Assembly (NCBI GenBank): GCA_900100245.1
Contig: FNEU01000007.1
Location: 62,001 to 126,000, forward strand
DNA: 64,000 nt
Direction: 5' to 3'
Source: Lachnospiraceae bacterium G41
Lineage (GTDB): Bacteria > Bacillota > Clostridia > Lachnospirales > Lachnospiraceae
In this document: piece by piece, positions 7,350 through 15,309 of the stretch
Numbering within the stretch: position 1 is the stretch's first letter
Layout of the letters: each line of letters starts with the position of its first letter
Position numbers and translations under genes: made by a program
Notes under the pieces: generated by a model
Told to the model about the DNA's origin: nothing
The model's database searches: none
Seen by the model: only the letters and a program-made list of their open reading frames with translations

Positions 7350-8513
7350 ATGAATAGCACCAGTTTGATTTTTACCGGAGATATCGGATTTGATAAATAT
7401 ATGGATAAAAGATGGGAGGATGAAAATCTTCTCTCCGATGAAGTGCGGGGATTTTTATCCTCTGGCGACCATTTGATTGTAAATGTCGAAGGTCCGCTAT
7501 ACGAAAGAAATCAGATTGATGCTACGACCGGCGCTTTGTCGCTCGTTCACAGCATGGATCCGAAGGTCGGAGACTTCCTTCAAAGCATTGGTGCCGATAT
7601 CTGGAATATCTGCAACAACCATATAATGGATGCGAAAGAAGAAGGCATTAAGGCCACTTTGGAAAATGCTACTTCACATGGCGCACTTACACTTGGCGCA
7701 GGGATGAATGAAGAAGAGGCAAGAAAACCCGTTATCCTAAAAGAAGCCGGCGGAATCGGTATGATAGGCGTCGGTTATCAAAGAGCCTGCAGAAAAGCAG
7801 GTCCCGAAACTCCCGGATGTTTTTCCTGGAGCGACCTTGAAGAAATAGAAAAAATCATAAAAGAAATAAAAAGGACTTGCAGATGGTGCATCGTTGTGGC
7901 ACATGCAGGTGAAGAATTCACTGCACTTCCCACACCTTATACAAGAGACAGATATCTTAAATTCCTGGAAATGGGTGCGGATATCATTGTGGCACATCAT
8001 CCTCATGTTCCGATGAACTATGAAACTGTCGGGGATAAAATAATCTTTTACTCGCTCGGCAATTTCATCTTTGATACACCTTATCAGAGATCGCAGTTTA
8101 ATACCGAGTTCGGATTGTTTGTAAAATTGAATTTATCCGATGAGTCCTTTGATTTTGAACCATTCGGAATTAAGGTTGACCGCGAGAACGAACGAGTTGT
8201 CAAAGGTAACTTGCCTGCTATTTTCACAGATGTTCAAAAGGACGAATACGAAAAGCTCGCACCTCTCTCAGCAAAAATGTTTATTGAAAATACCAAAAGA
8301 CAGCTTCGTTTCTTAAAACCCGAGCAGTTTGAAAACGCAACCGAAGAAGATTTCTACAATAACTTTTATGAGCCTCTTAGAAGCGGACGTGTTCCGGGAG
8401 AAACGCTTGATTTTCAGATAATTTACCCGTTATCGCTTAAGGCGGACGAGGGAGCGTGGAAAGAAAGCAGCCTTGAAGGCGTGAAAGAATTTATCCTTAA
8501 ACAATTGCCTTAA
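7350..8513 (+). CDS. CapA family metallophosphatase-like protein
   Basis: 387 residues, family of poly-gamma-glutamate synthesis protein CapA with a calcineurin-like metal site. Visible motifs in order: IFTGDIGFD at the N-terminus, LIVNVEGPL (~44-52), ICNNHIMDAKEEG (~89-101), VVAHAGEEF (~183-191), VAHHPHVP (~215-222) and FYSLGNFIFD (~233-242). These Asp, Asn and His residues are the family metal ligands. There is no signal peptide and no capsule gene nearby, so this is probably a cytosolic stand-alone member of unknown substrate. A -10-like TATAAT at 7316-7321 lies upstream. The next small gene follows 37 bp downstream. Confidence 0.9.
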   Translation: MNSTSLIFTGDIGFDKYMDKRWEDENLLSDEVRGFLSSGDHLIVNVEGPLYERNQIDATTGALSLVHSMDPKVGDFLQSIGADIWNICNNHIMDAKEEGIKATLENATSHGALTLGAGMNEEEARKPVILKEAGGIGMIGVGYQRACRKAGPETPGCFSWSDLEEIEKIIKEIKRTCRWCIVVAHAGEEFTALPTPYTRDRYLKFLEMGADIIVAHHPHVPMNYETVGDKIIFYSLGNFIFDTPYQRSQFNTEFGLFVKLNLSDESFDFEPFGIKVDRENERVVKGNLPAIFTDVQKDEYEKLAPLSAKMFIENTKRQLRFLKPEQFENATEEDFYNNFYEPLRSGRVPGETLDFQIIYPLSLKADEGAWKESSLEGVKEFILKQLP

Positions 8514-8550
8514 AACGACAATTTCTTTTAGAATATTTATCAGGTTTAAA

Positions 8551-8832
8551 ATGAACGACAGAAACGATTGGATAAATGCAAAAAATGAATTAATGGAAGC
8601 TCTGACCGAACTTGGTTTTCCCGAAAGACTGGGTGAAGAAATCATCAAAAATCTCGGCAGTCCAAAGGCCATCAGACGAATGACTTCCTATTTAACTTAC
8701 GTAAAACCCAAAACTGCAGAGCTTGTAGTCGATGAAATGCTTGCAATCTGCAGTGATATCAGTGCGTGGAAAGACAAAAAAGCAAGCGAAGAAGCCAATG
8801 CGGCTTACAACGACTGGCTTAATAACAAGTAA
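8551..8832 (+). CDS. Small hypothetical protein
   Basis: 93 residues, helical and charged, no membrane segment or metal motif. It contains WINAKNELMEALTELGFPER and a repeated pattern of helix-loop-helix segments. I recognise no family. It follows the CapA-like gene by 37 bp with only a weak ribosome site (CAGGT), and is closed by a strong terminator, so it is probably co-transcribed with it. Confidence 0.65.
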   Translation: MNDRNDWINAKNELMEALTELGFPERLGEEIIKNLGSPKAIRRMTSYLTYVKPKTAELVVDEMLAICSDISAWKDKKASEEANAAYNDWLNNK

Positions 8833-8860
8833 AAAAGCCCGATTGCTCGGGCTTTTTTTA
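8831..8860. terminator. Bidirectional terminator
   Basis: 12-bp stem AAAAAAGCCCGA/TCGGGCTTTTTT (8831-8842, 8847-8858) with a 4-nt loop and T-rich ends on both strands. It overlaps the last base pairs of both converging genes. Confidence 0.92.
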
Positions 8861-10258
8861 GTTTAATTTTTCGTATAGTGATTCGGTTTCTTCCGCCGTA
8901 TTTTCGCTTATGTAGTAAACTTTATCCGAAGTCACGATTTTGATGTATTTTCCGGCCTGGGGATTTAGGAAGAGTTTGCAGCCGGCTTCGCCGTTTACAG
9001 TCCAGGTACCTTTTGCGACATTTTCCATTCCGGTACCGGCGGTTCTTGAAGCTCTAAGATCTTTGAAGTTGCCGTACTCAACCGAAGTGATGTCTGATTT
9101 GGCGATTTTGTATTCATCCGTCAGTTGATGGCATATTACGTAATCGTTGTTTTCGATGATTCTTATGGGGGTGACGGACATAAGTCCGATCCAGATTAAA
9201 GCAACAATCGAACCCACAATTGTCAGAACGCCAAAGCCTGTGATGATTTTTCCGACAGGATGAGCCATATTTATCGTCATTCCGACACCCACTCTTTTAT
9301 CGACATTAAGCTTTCTGTCGTTGGGGTTGTAATAAAACATGCCTAAAATCCAGTGGTCATCGTCATCTTCGACAAAGTTTGTTTCTTCTTTATAATATCT
9401 TTTATCAATAGCCAGTTTCTTAAATGCGTAAATAAACGTAACCGTAATCATAACCAGTATATATACTCCCAAAAGCAGAACAAGCAAAATCTCCGCATTT
9501 AAGAAAAGCGCACAAGCCAGAACTATAAGTGCAAAAATATTATTTAACCAGGAAAAGAAAATCATATAATCTGAAAAAATCTTTTTTCTTGAGCGGTTGT
9601 AGTTTGCATTAATATCGCTGTTTTCGCTGATAACTTCATTTCTGGAATTATCGATCATAAAAGCAATAGGCAGGATAATAAAGTTTGTGGCAATAATCGA
9701 TGCAACTAATGCTGTGCAGACAAACGCACCCTCAAAAACCTTAAGAGGTAAAAGTAATCCTAAGTCAATAAGCACTGCCAAAACTATAATCAGTAAACCA
9801 ACAATGTTTGCTCCAAAAAGGAGAGGTTTGTTCAAAGCGTGAATATTGGAGGCGTTTTTAAGATCTGCATAAAGAACACCTTCGTTAACTATCCCCAGGC
9901 ATTTTTTGTATTTTTTCAGTTCTGAATTGCCGAGTGCATAAGGAATACAAATGACAACCAAAGCAATGTAAACAAATACAGTCCAGACAATCATTTTAAT
10001 TGTCAGGCCCGGCACAAAGAGAAGCAGCGTTGAAATCACAAGGATTCCGATTAAAATAGCAGTGCCCTGTTTTTTATGAGTACCAACAAGAATATCAATA
10101 AATTTTGCACTTTTATCCACCTTAAATTCAGGTCTGTTGTTAACTCCGAAGATTCGCTGCTTTTTCTGCCAGTTCTTCGGATACATCATTACATAAAGCA
10201 AAACCACCGAAGGAACAAGGCATATAAACATTATTAATCCAAGTAAAAAATCATTCAT
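8858..10258 (-). CDS. DUF5808/DUF1648-like polytopic membrane protein with PH-like tail
   Basis: 466 residues. I place the start at ATG 10258, one base after the gntR stop and preceded by TGGGG; the longer frame overlaps gntR. About nine hydrophobic segments span residues 1-370. A conserved YPKNWQKKQRIFGVNNRPEF loop and WILGMFYYNPNDRKL are typical of DUF5808 regions found beside YtrA-type GntR regulators. The last ~90 residues form a soluble beta-rich domain, probably PH-like. Function unknown; family context suggests membrane stress or sensing. Third gene of a CPBP-GntR-membrane operon. Confidence 0.75.
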   Translation of the reverse strand: MNDFLLGLIMFICLVPSVVLLYVMMYPKNWQKKQRIFGVNNRPEFKVDKSAKFIDILVGTHKKQGTAILIGILVISTLLLFVPGLTIKMIVWTVFVYIALVVICIPYALGNSELKKYKKCLGIVNEGVLYADLKNASNIHALNKPLLFGANIVGLLIIVLAVLIDLGLLLPLKVFEGAFVCTALVASIIATNFIILPIAFMIDNSRNEVISENSDINANYNRSRKKIFSDYMIFFSWLNNIFALIVLACALFLNAEILLVLLLGVYILVMITVTFIYAFKKLAIDKRYYKEETNFVEDDDDHWILGMFYYNPNDRKLNVDKRVGVGMTINMAHPVGKIITGFGVLTIVGSIVALIWIGLMSVTPIRIIENNDYVICHQLTDEYKIAKSDITSVEYGNFKDLRASRTAGTGMENVAKGTWTVNGEAGCKLFLNPQAGKYIKIVTSDKVYYISENTAEETESLYEKLN

Positions 10259-10259
10259 A

Positions 10260-10625
10260 TCATTTACCCCACATTTCATCAATCAGTTTGTTAAAATCTT
10301 CTTTTGCAATACCGGAAATCTTCGCTTCCGAAATTATTCGCCTTAATTCGTCAGCATTTTCATTGCTTAAGGACTTTGACTGGTTTATTTCCATACGGAC
10401 TCTGGCACCGTTTTTTCTGTCGGTTAAAATGTAGCCTTCGGATTTTAATATCTGATAGGCTTTGCTGACGGTCATCGTATTGATGCCGATTTCCATGGAC
10501 AGCGCCCTGACCGTAGGAAGCTGCTCCCCGGCCGATAATTCGCCCGAGGAGATTCCCATTACTATTTGATTTCTGATCTGCATATATATCGGAATGTCCG
10601 AATATTCGTTAATTCTAATAATCAT
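10260..10625 (-). CDS. GntR-family regulator, YtrA subfamily
   Basis: 121 residues: an N-terminal winged HTH (IPIYMQIRNQIVMGISSGEL, LPTVRALSMEIGINTMTVS, then YILTDRKNGARV) and a short ~45-residue helical tail, the YtrA layout rather than the larger FadR/HutC types. YtrA proteins repress ABC-transporter or membrane-protein operons with palindromic operators. Its probable operator is the perfect inverted repeat at 11630-11652 in the promoter of this operon. Gene order is CPBP protease, this regulator, membrane protein, with a 1-bp gap to the last. Confidence 0.92.
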   Translation of the reverse strand: MIIRINEYSDIPIYMQIRNQIVMGISSGELSAGEQLPTVRALSMEIGINTMTVSKAYQILKSEGYILTDRKNGARVRMEINQSKSLSNENADELRRIISEAKISGIAKEDFNKLIDEMWGK

Positions 10626-10659
10626 TTCGAATTCTCGTTTCTTTTATGATTAATATTAT

Positions 10660-11592
10660 TTATGCCTCTGTTACTTCTTCGCTCTTTGTACCTTTTTTCG
10701 TAAGGACGATGACAGCGATGATTATGGAAAGGATAAGTAAAGGTATTCCGCCGATGGCTCCGTTATAGAACGGTCCGAGTATCTGAAGTTTTCCGAAACG
10801 CTCAGCATTGTTGACATTTGTGAATAAACATACAAATGATCCGGCGTTTACGGCACCGTGTAAAAGAGACGGATACCAGATACATTTTGATTTATCATAA
10901 ACAACTTCTTCAATCAAACCGAGTGCAATGGTAAAGACTGAAAATACGATAAGTCCGATATAGGGATGTCCGAAGTATTCGGTACCGTATTCGTAGCCAA
11001 CAAGGATAATTACCGGGAAATGGAAAGCGCCCCAGATTAATCCGCCGACTATCCATGTCGGAACCTTGCCCATGCTCTTGTTAAGTTCGGGATAAAGGAA
11101 TCCTCTCCAGCCGACCTCTTCGCCGAGTGCCAAGACCATATTAATTAAAGGGGCATAAGTTATGGCTTGAATTATTTGAATAAAGGTTAAAAGATTTAAT
11201 GATATGCCCACACTCTTAAGCTGTTGTTCAAGATCCAGTCCCTCGGGAAGTGTACTCGCAATATAGGAGCCTGTCAAATCAAACATATCGGGGAAGATAA
11301 GGAAAAAGAGTGCTCCGCCAAGGGATGCGATAATTGCGGGTCCGAACCAGCAGAGCGGAATCAGCCATGCAACCTTTTTAAATCTGGGAATGAAATTGAT
11401 GCCTTTAAAATTTCCTTTTGCAAAAAGAGCTCCGAAAAACGGCGTATACATTAATATCATGAGTAATATTGTAAAAAGAATCTGTCCCATACCGCCGGGA
11501 TTCTTAATTGCTAAGATTGAAGCAACGATTTGAATTGCGTATGCGCTGACAAATACAAATATTAAGAATTTTATAACCTGTTTTTTATTCAT
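10660..11592 (-). CDS. CPBP family intramembrane metalloprotease
   Basis: 310 residues, about eight TM segments. The CPBP/Abi signature is present: ALGEEVGWRGFLYPEL (Glu-Glu-x3-Arg) and later GGLIWGAFHFPVIIL with His, followed by a third motif around SLLHGAVNAGSF. Family members are membrane endopeptidases related to Rce1 and often confer bacteriocin self-immunity or process prenyl-like substrates. It is the first gene of the GntR-controlled operon and has a good ribosome site (AGGAGG). The operon partner regulator and membrane protein follow. Confidence 0.9.
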   Translation of the reverse strand: MNKKQVIKFLIFVFVSAYAIQIVASILAIKNPGGMGQILFTILLMILMYTPFFGALFAKGNFKGINFIPRFKKVAWLIPLCWFGPAIIASLGGALFFLIFPDMFDLTGSYIASTLPEGLDLEQQLKSVGISLNLLTFIQIIQAITYAPLINMVLALGEEVGWRGFLYPELNKSMGKVPTWIVGGLIWGAFHFPVIILVGYEYGTEYFGHPYIGLIVFSVFTIALGLIEEVVYDKSKCIWYPSLLHGAVNAGSFVCLFTNVNNAERFGKLQILGPFYNGAIGGIPLLILSIIIAVIVLTKKGTKSEEVTEA

Positions 11593-11629
11593 ACATTTCC
11601 TCCTGTGGTGAAAACACCTACTGAATGTT

Positions 11630-11681
11630 TTGTATTAGTTGTTGTAATACAAACTATACAACGACTCTTTTATGATGTCAA
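11630..11681 (-). promoter_or_regulatory. Promoter plus GntR operator of the CPBP operon
   Basis: Minus strand: TTGACA (11681-11676), 17-bp spacer, TATAGT (11658-11653). Directly downstream of the -10 is a perfect 8-bp inverted repeat, TTGTATTA-N7-TAATACAA (11630-11652), which covers the start of transcription. Position and symmetry fit repression by the operon's own YtrA-type regulator. Confidence 0.85.
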
Positions 11682-11724
11682 CATCTTTTAAAAAAATTTT
11701 TTAAATTGACGGAGGTGTATTATA

Positions 11725-11793
11725 ATGGAACAAGAGCTCATAAAAGAAGCGTTTATAAAAGAAAGGAAATACCATGTACTATCTCATCAATGA
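11725..11793 (+). CDS. Possible 22-codon leader ORF overlapping corA start
   Basis: GGAGG at 11711-11715 precedes an ATG at 11725 by 9 bp, opening a frame of 22 codons (MEQELIKEAFIKERKYHVLS plus two) that ends at 11793, inside corA. The corA start at 11774 has its own weaker ribosome site within this frame. Leader peptides control Mg2+ transporters elsewhere (corL, mgtL in enterobacteria), but no homology is implied. Could be fortuitous. Confidence 0.35.
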   Translation: MEQELIKEAFIKERKYHVLSHQ

Positions 11794-12688
11794 AAAACTC
11801 GAAAAATCCACGAAAAATGAATTCAGAAAAGGAAAGAGCCAGTTTGTAGCCGTAATGACGCTCGAGGAGTGGAAAAATACAAAGGAAGATTTCGAAATGG
11901 GCATCGACCTTGATATCGACCCCAATGAAATATATTCCACCAAGGCAATTGTCAACTACGATTCGCTGACAGGTTGTTTCAGCATTCCGGACCGCGACGA
12001 TTTCGAGAAATATTATGATTTTCTTTTTGCCCTCGACGAAAAGGGTATTGTTTTCATTGATGATCACGAGTATGTAAACGGTATTATAGACAGAATTCAG
12101 AAAACCAAAAAATGGAGATTTCCGAGCCTCGAGAGATTTATATACGATTTTCTTGAAGAGATAGTCAGACATGACAGAGAGCTCATCGAAAAATACGAAA
12201 AAGAACTTACCGAAATGGAAGATCTTATCGCAAAAGACAGCGGCGAAAAATTGTCCGACAGAGCCAATGACATTCGAAGCGACATAAGAGATTTAAGAGT
12301 TCATTACGAACAGCTTCTCGATTTTTCGCAGGAACTCGAAGAAAATGAAAACAATTTCTTTACACATGAAAACTTAAGATATTTCAAACTTTTTACGAGC
12401 CGTATTGAAAGAATGCGTGACGAAACCATGGCCGTTTCAGATCATGCCCTTCAAATCAGAGATATCTACAAGGCACATCTTGATATTAAGCAGAACCGAA
12501 TTATGACACTGCTTACCATCGTTACCACCATTTTTACACCGCTTACGGTTATCGCCGGCTGGTACGGAATGAACTTTAAATATATGCCCGAGTTAAATTC
12601 AAAACTCGGCTATCCCATCGTCATCATCGTCAGTCTTTTCATTGTTGTCGGAAGCCTGATTATATTTAAATTAAAAAAATGGCTGTAA
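11774..12688 (+). CDS. corA: CorA family Mg2+/divalent cation transporter
   Basis: 304-residue inner-membrane channel for Mg2+ (family also takes Co2+/Ni2+). The N-terminal ~240 residues are the cytosolic funnel, with a long charged helix around residues 130-235. Two C-terminal TM helices follow, with the signature YGMN at the end of TM1 (GWYGMNFKYMPELNS), the selectivity loop. Lys-rich C-terminus KLKKWL. Length is normal. A -10-like TATAAT lies at 11721-11726, and a possible leader ORF overlaps the start. Confidence 0.93.
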   Translation: MYYLINEKLEKSTKNEFRKGKSQFVAVMTLEEWKNTKEDFEMGIDLDIDPNEIYSTKAIVNYDSLTGCFSIPDRDDFEKYYDFLFALDEKGIVFIDDHEYVNGIIDRIQKTKKWRFPSLERFIYDFLEEIVRHDRELIEKYEKELTEMEDLIAKDSGEKLSDRANDIRSDIRDLRVHYEQLLDFSQELEENENNFFTHENLRYFKLFTSRIERMRDETMAVSDHALQIRDIYKAHLDIKQNRIMTLLTIVTTIFTPLTVIAGWYGMNFKYMPELNSKLGYPIVIIVSLFIVVGSLIIFKLKKWL

Positions 12689-12700
12689 AAAAATATTTTT

Positions 12701-12725
12701 TGTAACCTTTCGTCTCTTTCGTTTG
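12701..12725 (+). promoter_or_regulatory. Possible ECF-type autoregulatory promoter
   Basis: TGTAACCTTT (12701-12710) resembles the TGWAACxTTT -35 of ECF sigma factors; a CGTTTG at 12720-12725 could be the -10 (CGT-type). It lies 46 bp before the ECF sigma gene, which usually transcribes itself. Confidence 0.5.
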
Positions 12726-12770
12726 TATTATGTGTGAAAGGCCTTAAAAAATTACTAAACAGGAGAACTC

Positions 12771-13253
12771 ATGAGACCTGCATTAAACGAACTGGTCGGC
12801 AAGTACAAAAACAATCTCTACGCCGTGGCGTTTAACATTTGCAAGAACCCCGACGATGCAGAGGATGCAGTTCAGGACACATTCGTGCAGTACTTTTCGA
12901 ACAAAAAAGAATTTGAGACGGAAGAACACGTAAAAGCATGGCTTATACGGGTGGCAATCAATAAAGCAAAAAATATAAACAATTCATTCTGGAGAAAAAA
13001 CAAAGTCACTCTGGATGAAACAATGGAAACACTGGCTTTCGAAACGGAAGATTCAAAAGAACTGTTTGAAACGGTAATGAAGCTTCCGGAAAAATATCGC
13101 ATCGCCATTCACCTATTCTATTTCGAGGATTACACCGTTAAGGAGATTTCGGAGATTCTAAAAACTTCCGAAAGCAATGTGAAAGTAAGATTATCGCGTG
13201 GAAGAAACCTTCTCAAGGAAACATTAAAGGAGGGATGGGAAAATGACGAATAA
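12771..13253 (+). CDS. ECF-type RNA polymerase sigma factor
   Basis: 160-residue sigma-70 family member with only regions 2 and 4. Region 2: NICKNPDDAEDAVQDTFVQY with the -10 recognition helix. Region 4: YTVKEISEILKTSESNVKVR then LSRGRNLLKE, the HTH for the -35. Ribosome site CAGGAGA. It overlaps the next gene by 11 bp, where the anti-sigma factor is normally found. An ECF-like TGTAACCTTT element lies just upstream. Stimulus unknown. Confidence 0.92.
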   Translation: MRPALNELVGKYKNNLYAVAFNICKNPDDAEDAVQDTFVQYFSNKKEFETEEHVKAWLIRVAINKAKNINNSFWRKNKVTLDETMETLAFETEDSKELFETVMKLPEKYRIAIHLFYFEDYTVKEISEILKTSESNVKVRLSRGRNLLKETLKEGWENDE

Positions 13254-13842
13254 AGAAAAATACAAACAGGCTTTTTCGGTACTTCATACCTCCGAAAATT
13301 TTTCACCGGAGGTAGAAATAATGGCAAAAATAAATAAAAAGAATAAAATCAGAGCAATTATAGCAGCATGTATCGGCATATTTACAGTCGGAGGTTTGAG
13401 CACCACAGCTTATGCGGCTAATGTCGGAAACATTCAGAGACAGATTCAACTCTGGGTACAGGGCGACCAGACAACCGCAACTCTCGATATCGATGAAACA
13501 CAGGGCGAGTACAAGATTTCTTATACCGGCACCGACGGAGCCCCTGTAGAGATTAGCGGCGGCGGCATCACGATTGATATAAACGGAAATGAAAAACCTG
13601 TAAACGAACAGGAAATCATGGAACACATAATGATGCCTTCCGTAGAGTATCTGGATGATGGCACAATCTGGGTTTACTACAAAGACAGACAGATGGAAAT
13701 CACCGACAAATTTGATGAAGAAGGCTTCTGCTACACACAGATAGCCGACGGCGGACAGACATATTACATGACCATCAAAAAGAACGGCGGATACGGTATT
13801 GATACAATTAAGTATCCTTCCAAGAAAAACTTTAATTACTAA
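13243..13842 (+). CDS. Probable membrane-anchored anti-sigma factor
   Basis: 199 residues: ~35 cytosolic residues (NKEKYKQAFSVLHTSENFSP), one TM helix (~38-58, IRAIIAACIGIFTVGGLS), and an extracytoplasmic beta-rich domain of ~140 residues with YKDRQMEITDKFDEEGF. This is the topology of anti-sigma factors that hold an ECF sigma at the membrane. The short N-terminal domain matches a family seen with small ECF factors in Clostridia. Overlap of 11 bp with the sigma gene supports the pairing. No ZAS zinc motif is present. Confidence 0.75.
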   Translation: MTNKEKYKQAFSVLHTSENFSPEVEIMAKINKKNKIRAIIAACIGIFTVGGLSTTAYAANVGNIQRQIQLWVQGDQTTATLDIDETQGEYKISYTGTDGAPVEISGGGITIDINGNEKPVNEQEIMEHIMMPSVEYLDDGTIWVYYKDRQMEITDKFDEEGFCYTQIADGGQTYYMTIKKNGGYGIDTIKYPSKKNFNY

Positions 13843-13899
13843 AACAACCCTAAACCTGAAACTTACTTAATATATACTGCTAAAATTCATCAGGTTTTG

Positions 13900-13941
13900 A
13901 AAATGCACTCGTAAAAAAATCAAACGGGTGCATTTTTATTT
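13900..13941 (+). terminator. Terminator after the sigma/anti-sigma operon
   Basis: 13-bp stem AAAATGCACTCGT/ACGGGTGCATTTT (13900-13912, 13924-13936) with one wobble, 11-nt loop, then T-rich sequence. Confidence 0.85.
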
Positions 13942-13947
13942 TTGGTG

Positions 13948-13987
13948 TTGACATTTAAAATCAAAATGTATATATTGGATATATACA
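13948..13987 (+). promoter_or_regulatory. Promoter plus GntR operator of the ABC/CPBP operon
   Basis: TTGACA (13948-13953), 17-bp spacer, TATATT (13971-13976). A perfect 8-bp inverted repeat TGTATATA-N5-TATATACA (13967-13987) covers the -10 and start point. It lies 63 bp upstream of the gntR start and is the likely autoregulatory site. Confidence 0.85.
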
Positions 13988-14050
13988 ATAATTATTGTGG
14001 AGAGAAAAGTGCGCATTTTCTCTTCTTTGCGCAAAGAAAAGGAAAACCAT

Positions 14051-14434
14051 ATGGACATCATTATCAGTAACGCTTCGGGAGTTCCTATTTACGAGCAAAT
14101 CGAAGAACAAATTAAAGGCCTAATCATGACAGGAGATTTGAAGGCGGGGGACGCTCTTCCTTCAATGAGATTTCTGGCAAAAGAATTAAAAATCAGTGTA
14201 ATTACAACAAAACGTGCTTATGAAGAGCTCGAACGCGACGGATATATTGAATCCGTTGTCGGAAAGGGCAGCTTCGTAAAAGGTGTAAGCAGCGACCTTA
14301 TGAAAGAGTCAATGCGCTTTGCCATTGAAGAATATATGGAAAAGGCCGTTGATAAGGCACTCCTTGGCAAAGTGTCTCTTGAAGAAATGAAGGAAATGCT
14401 TGATATCATTTACGAAGAGAAACAGAAAGGATGA
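14051..14434 (+). CDS. GntR-family regulator, YtrA subfamily
   Basis: 127 residues. Start set at ATG 14051 (AAAGGA 7 bp upstream; MDIIISNASGVPIYEQIEEQ is the normal family N-terminus). Winged HTH covers residues ~10-75 (MRFLAKELKISVITTKRAYE, ERDGYIESVVGKGSFV), followed by a ~45-residue helical dimerisation tail. YtrA regulators control the ABC transporter downstream. The operator is the 21-bp inverted repeat over the promoter at 13967-13987. The stop is 4 bp from the ABC ATPase start. Confidence 0.93.
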   Translation: MDIIISNASGVPIYEQIEEQIKGLIMTGDLKAGDALPSMRFLAKELKISVITTKRAYEELERDGYIESVVGKGSFVKGVSSDLMKESMRFAIEEYMEKAVDKALLGKVSLEEMKEMLDIIYEEKQKG

Positions 14435-14438
14435 CATT

Positions 14439-15305
14439 ATGGATGAAGTTATAAATGTAATAGAACTAAAAGATGTTGTCAAAGATTACGGTGATTTTAA
14501 ACTTGATAAGATAAGCTTCGCCGTACCGGAAGGCTCTGTCTGCGGATTCATCGGTCAGAACGGAGCAGGCAAGACAACAACCATAAATCTGATACTTGAT
14601 GTAATTAAAAAAGATGCGGGCGAGGTTCTTTTATTCGGACAGCCGGTCGACGGCAAATCCGCTTCCTTAAGAGAAGATGTAGGTGTTGTATTCGATGAAA
14701 TGGGCTTTCATGATTTTATGACGGGCAAAGACATCAACATCATGATGAAGAATATTTACAAGAACTGGGATGAGGAAGTTTTCTTCGATTATCTTAAAAG
14801 ATTCTCGCTTCCCTCAAAAAAGCCCTGCGGCAAATTCTCAAGAGGTATGAGAATGAAGCTTCAGATTGCCGTGGCTTTGTCCCATCATGCAAAGATGCTT
14901 ATTATGGATGAACCGACCAGCGGCCTCGATCCGATAGTAAGAAACGAAATGATTAATATTTTCCGTGAGTTTGTAGTCGAAGAAGACCATACGATTCTTT
15001 TATCATCTCATATCACGGGCGATCTTGAAAAAATAGCGGATGAAGTCGTATTTATTGACGGCGGACGAATTGTTTTGTCGGGCAACAAAGACGAAATACT
15101 CGAAAAGCACGGAATACTTAAATGTAAAAAAGACGAGCTCTCCAAAATCAGCGAGTCTCTTATTGTAAGCTTCGAAGAAAGCAGCTTCGGTGCGGAAGTA
15201 CTTGTTAATGACAGACACGCCGCAGCAAAACTTTATCCCGATATGCTAATTGAACCCGCGCTTTTGGAGCAGATAATGATTTTCTACGTTAACAAGAAGA
15301 GGTAG
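14439..15305 (+). CDS. ABC transporter ATP-binding protein
   Basis: 288 residues. ATG 14439 chosen after AGAAAGGA; the longer frame overlaps gntR. Walker A GQNGAGKTT (~residues 40-48), signature region FSRGMRMKL in place of canonical LSGGQ, Walker B LIMDEPTSGLD, H-loop SSHITGDLEK. The relaxed signature is normal for ABC-2 exporters of the YtrB/EcsA type. It energises the two permeases encoded next. Likely substrate is a peptide or lipid-like molecule; not determinable. Confidence 0.93.
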   Translation: MDEVINVIELKDVVKDYGDFKLDKISFAVPEGSVCGFIGQNGAGKTTTINLILDVIKKDAGEVLLFGQPVDGKSASLREDVGVVFDEMGFHDFMTGKDINIMMKNIYKNWDEEVFFDYLKRFSLPSKKPCGKFSRGMRMKLQIAVALSHHAKMLIMDEPTSGLDPIVRNEMINIFREFVVEEDHTILLSSHITGDLEKIADEVVFIDGGRIVLSGNKDEILEKHGILKCKKDELSKISESLIVSFEESSFGAEVLVNDRHAAAKLYPDMLIEPALLEQIMIFYVNKKR

Positions 15306-15309
15306 ATTT

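Noticed and set aside
8940-9128. Plus-strand frames opposite large minus-strand genes such as this one
   Set aside because: They are antisense shadows lacking ribosome sites and protein-like composition.
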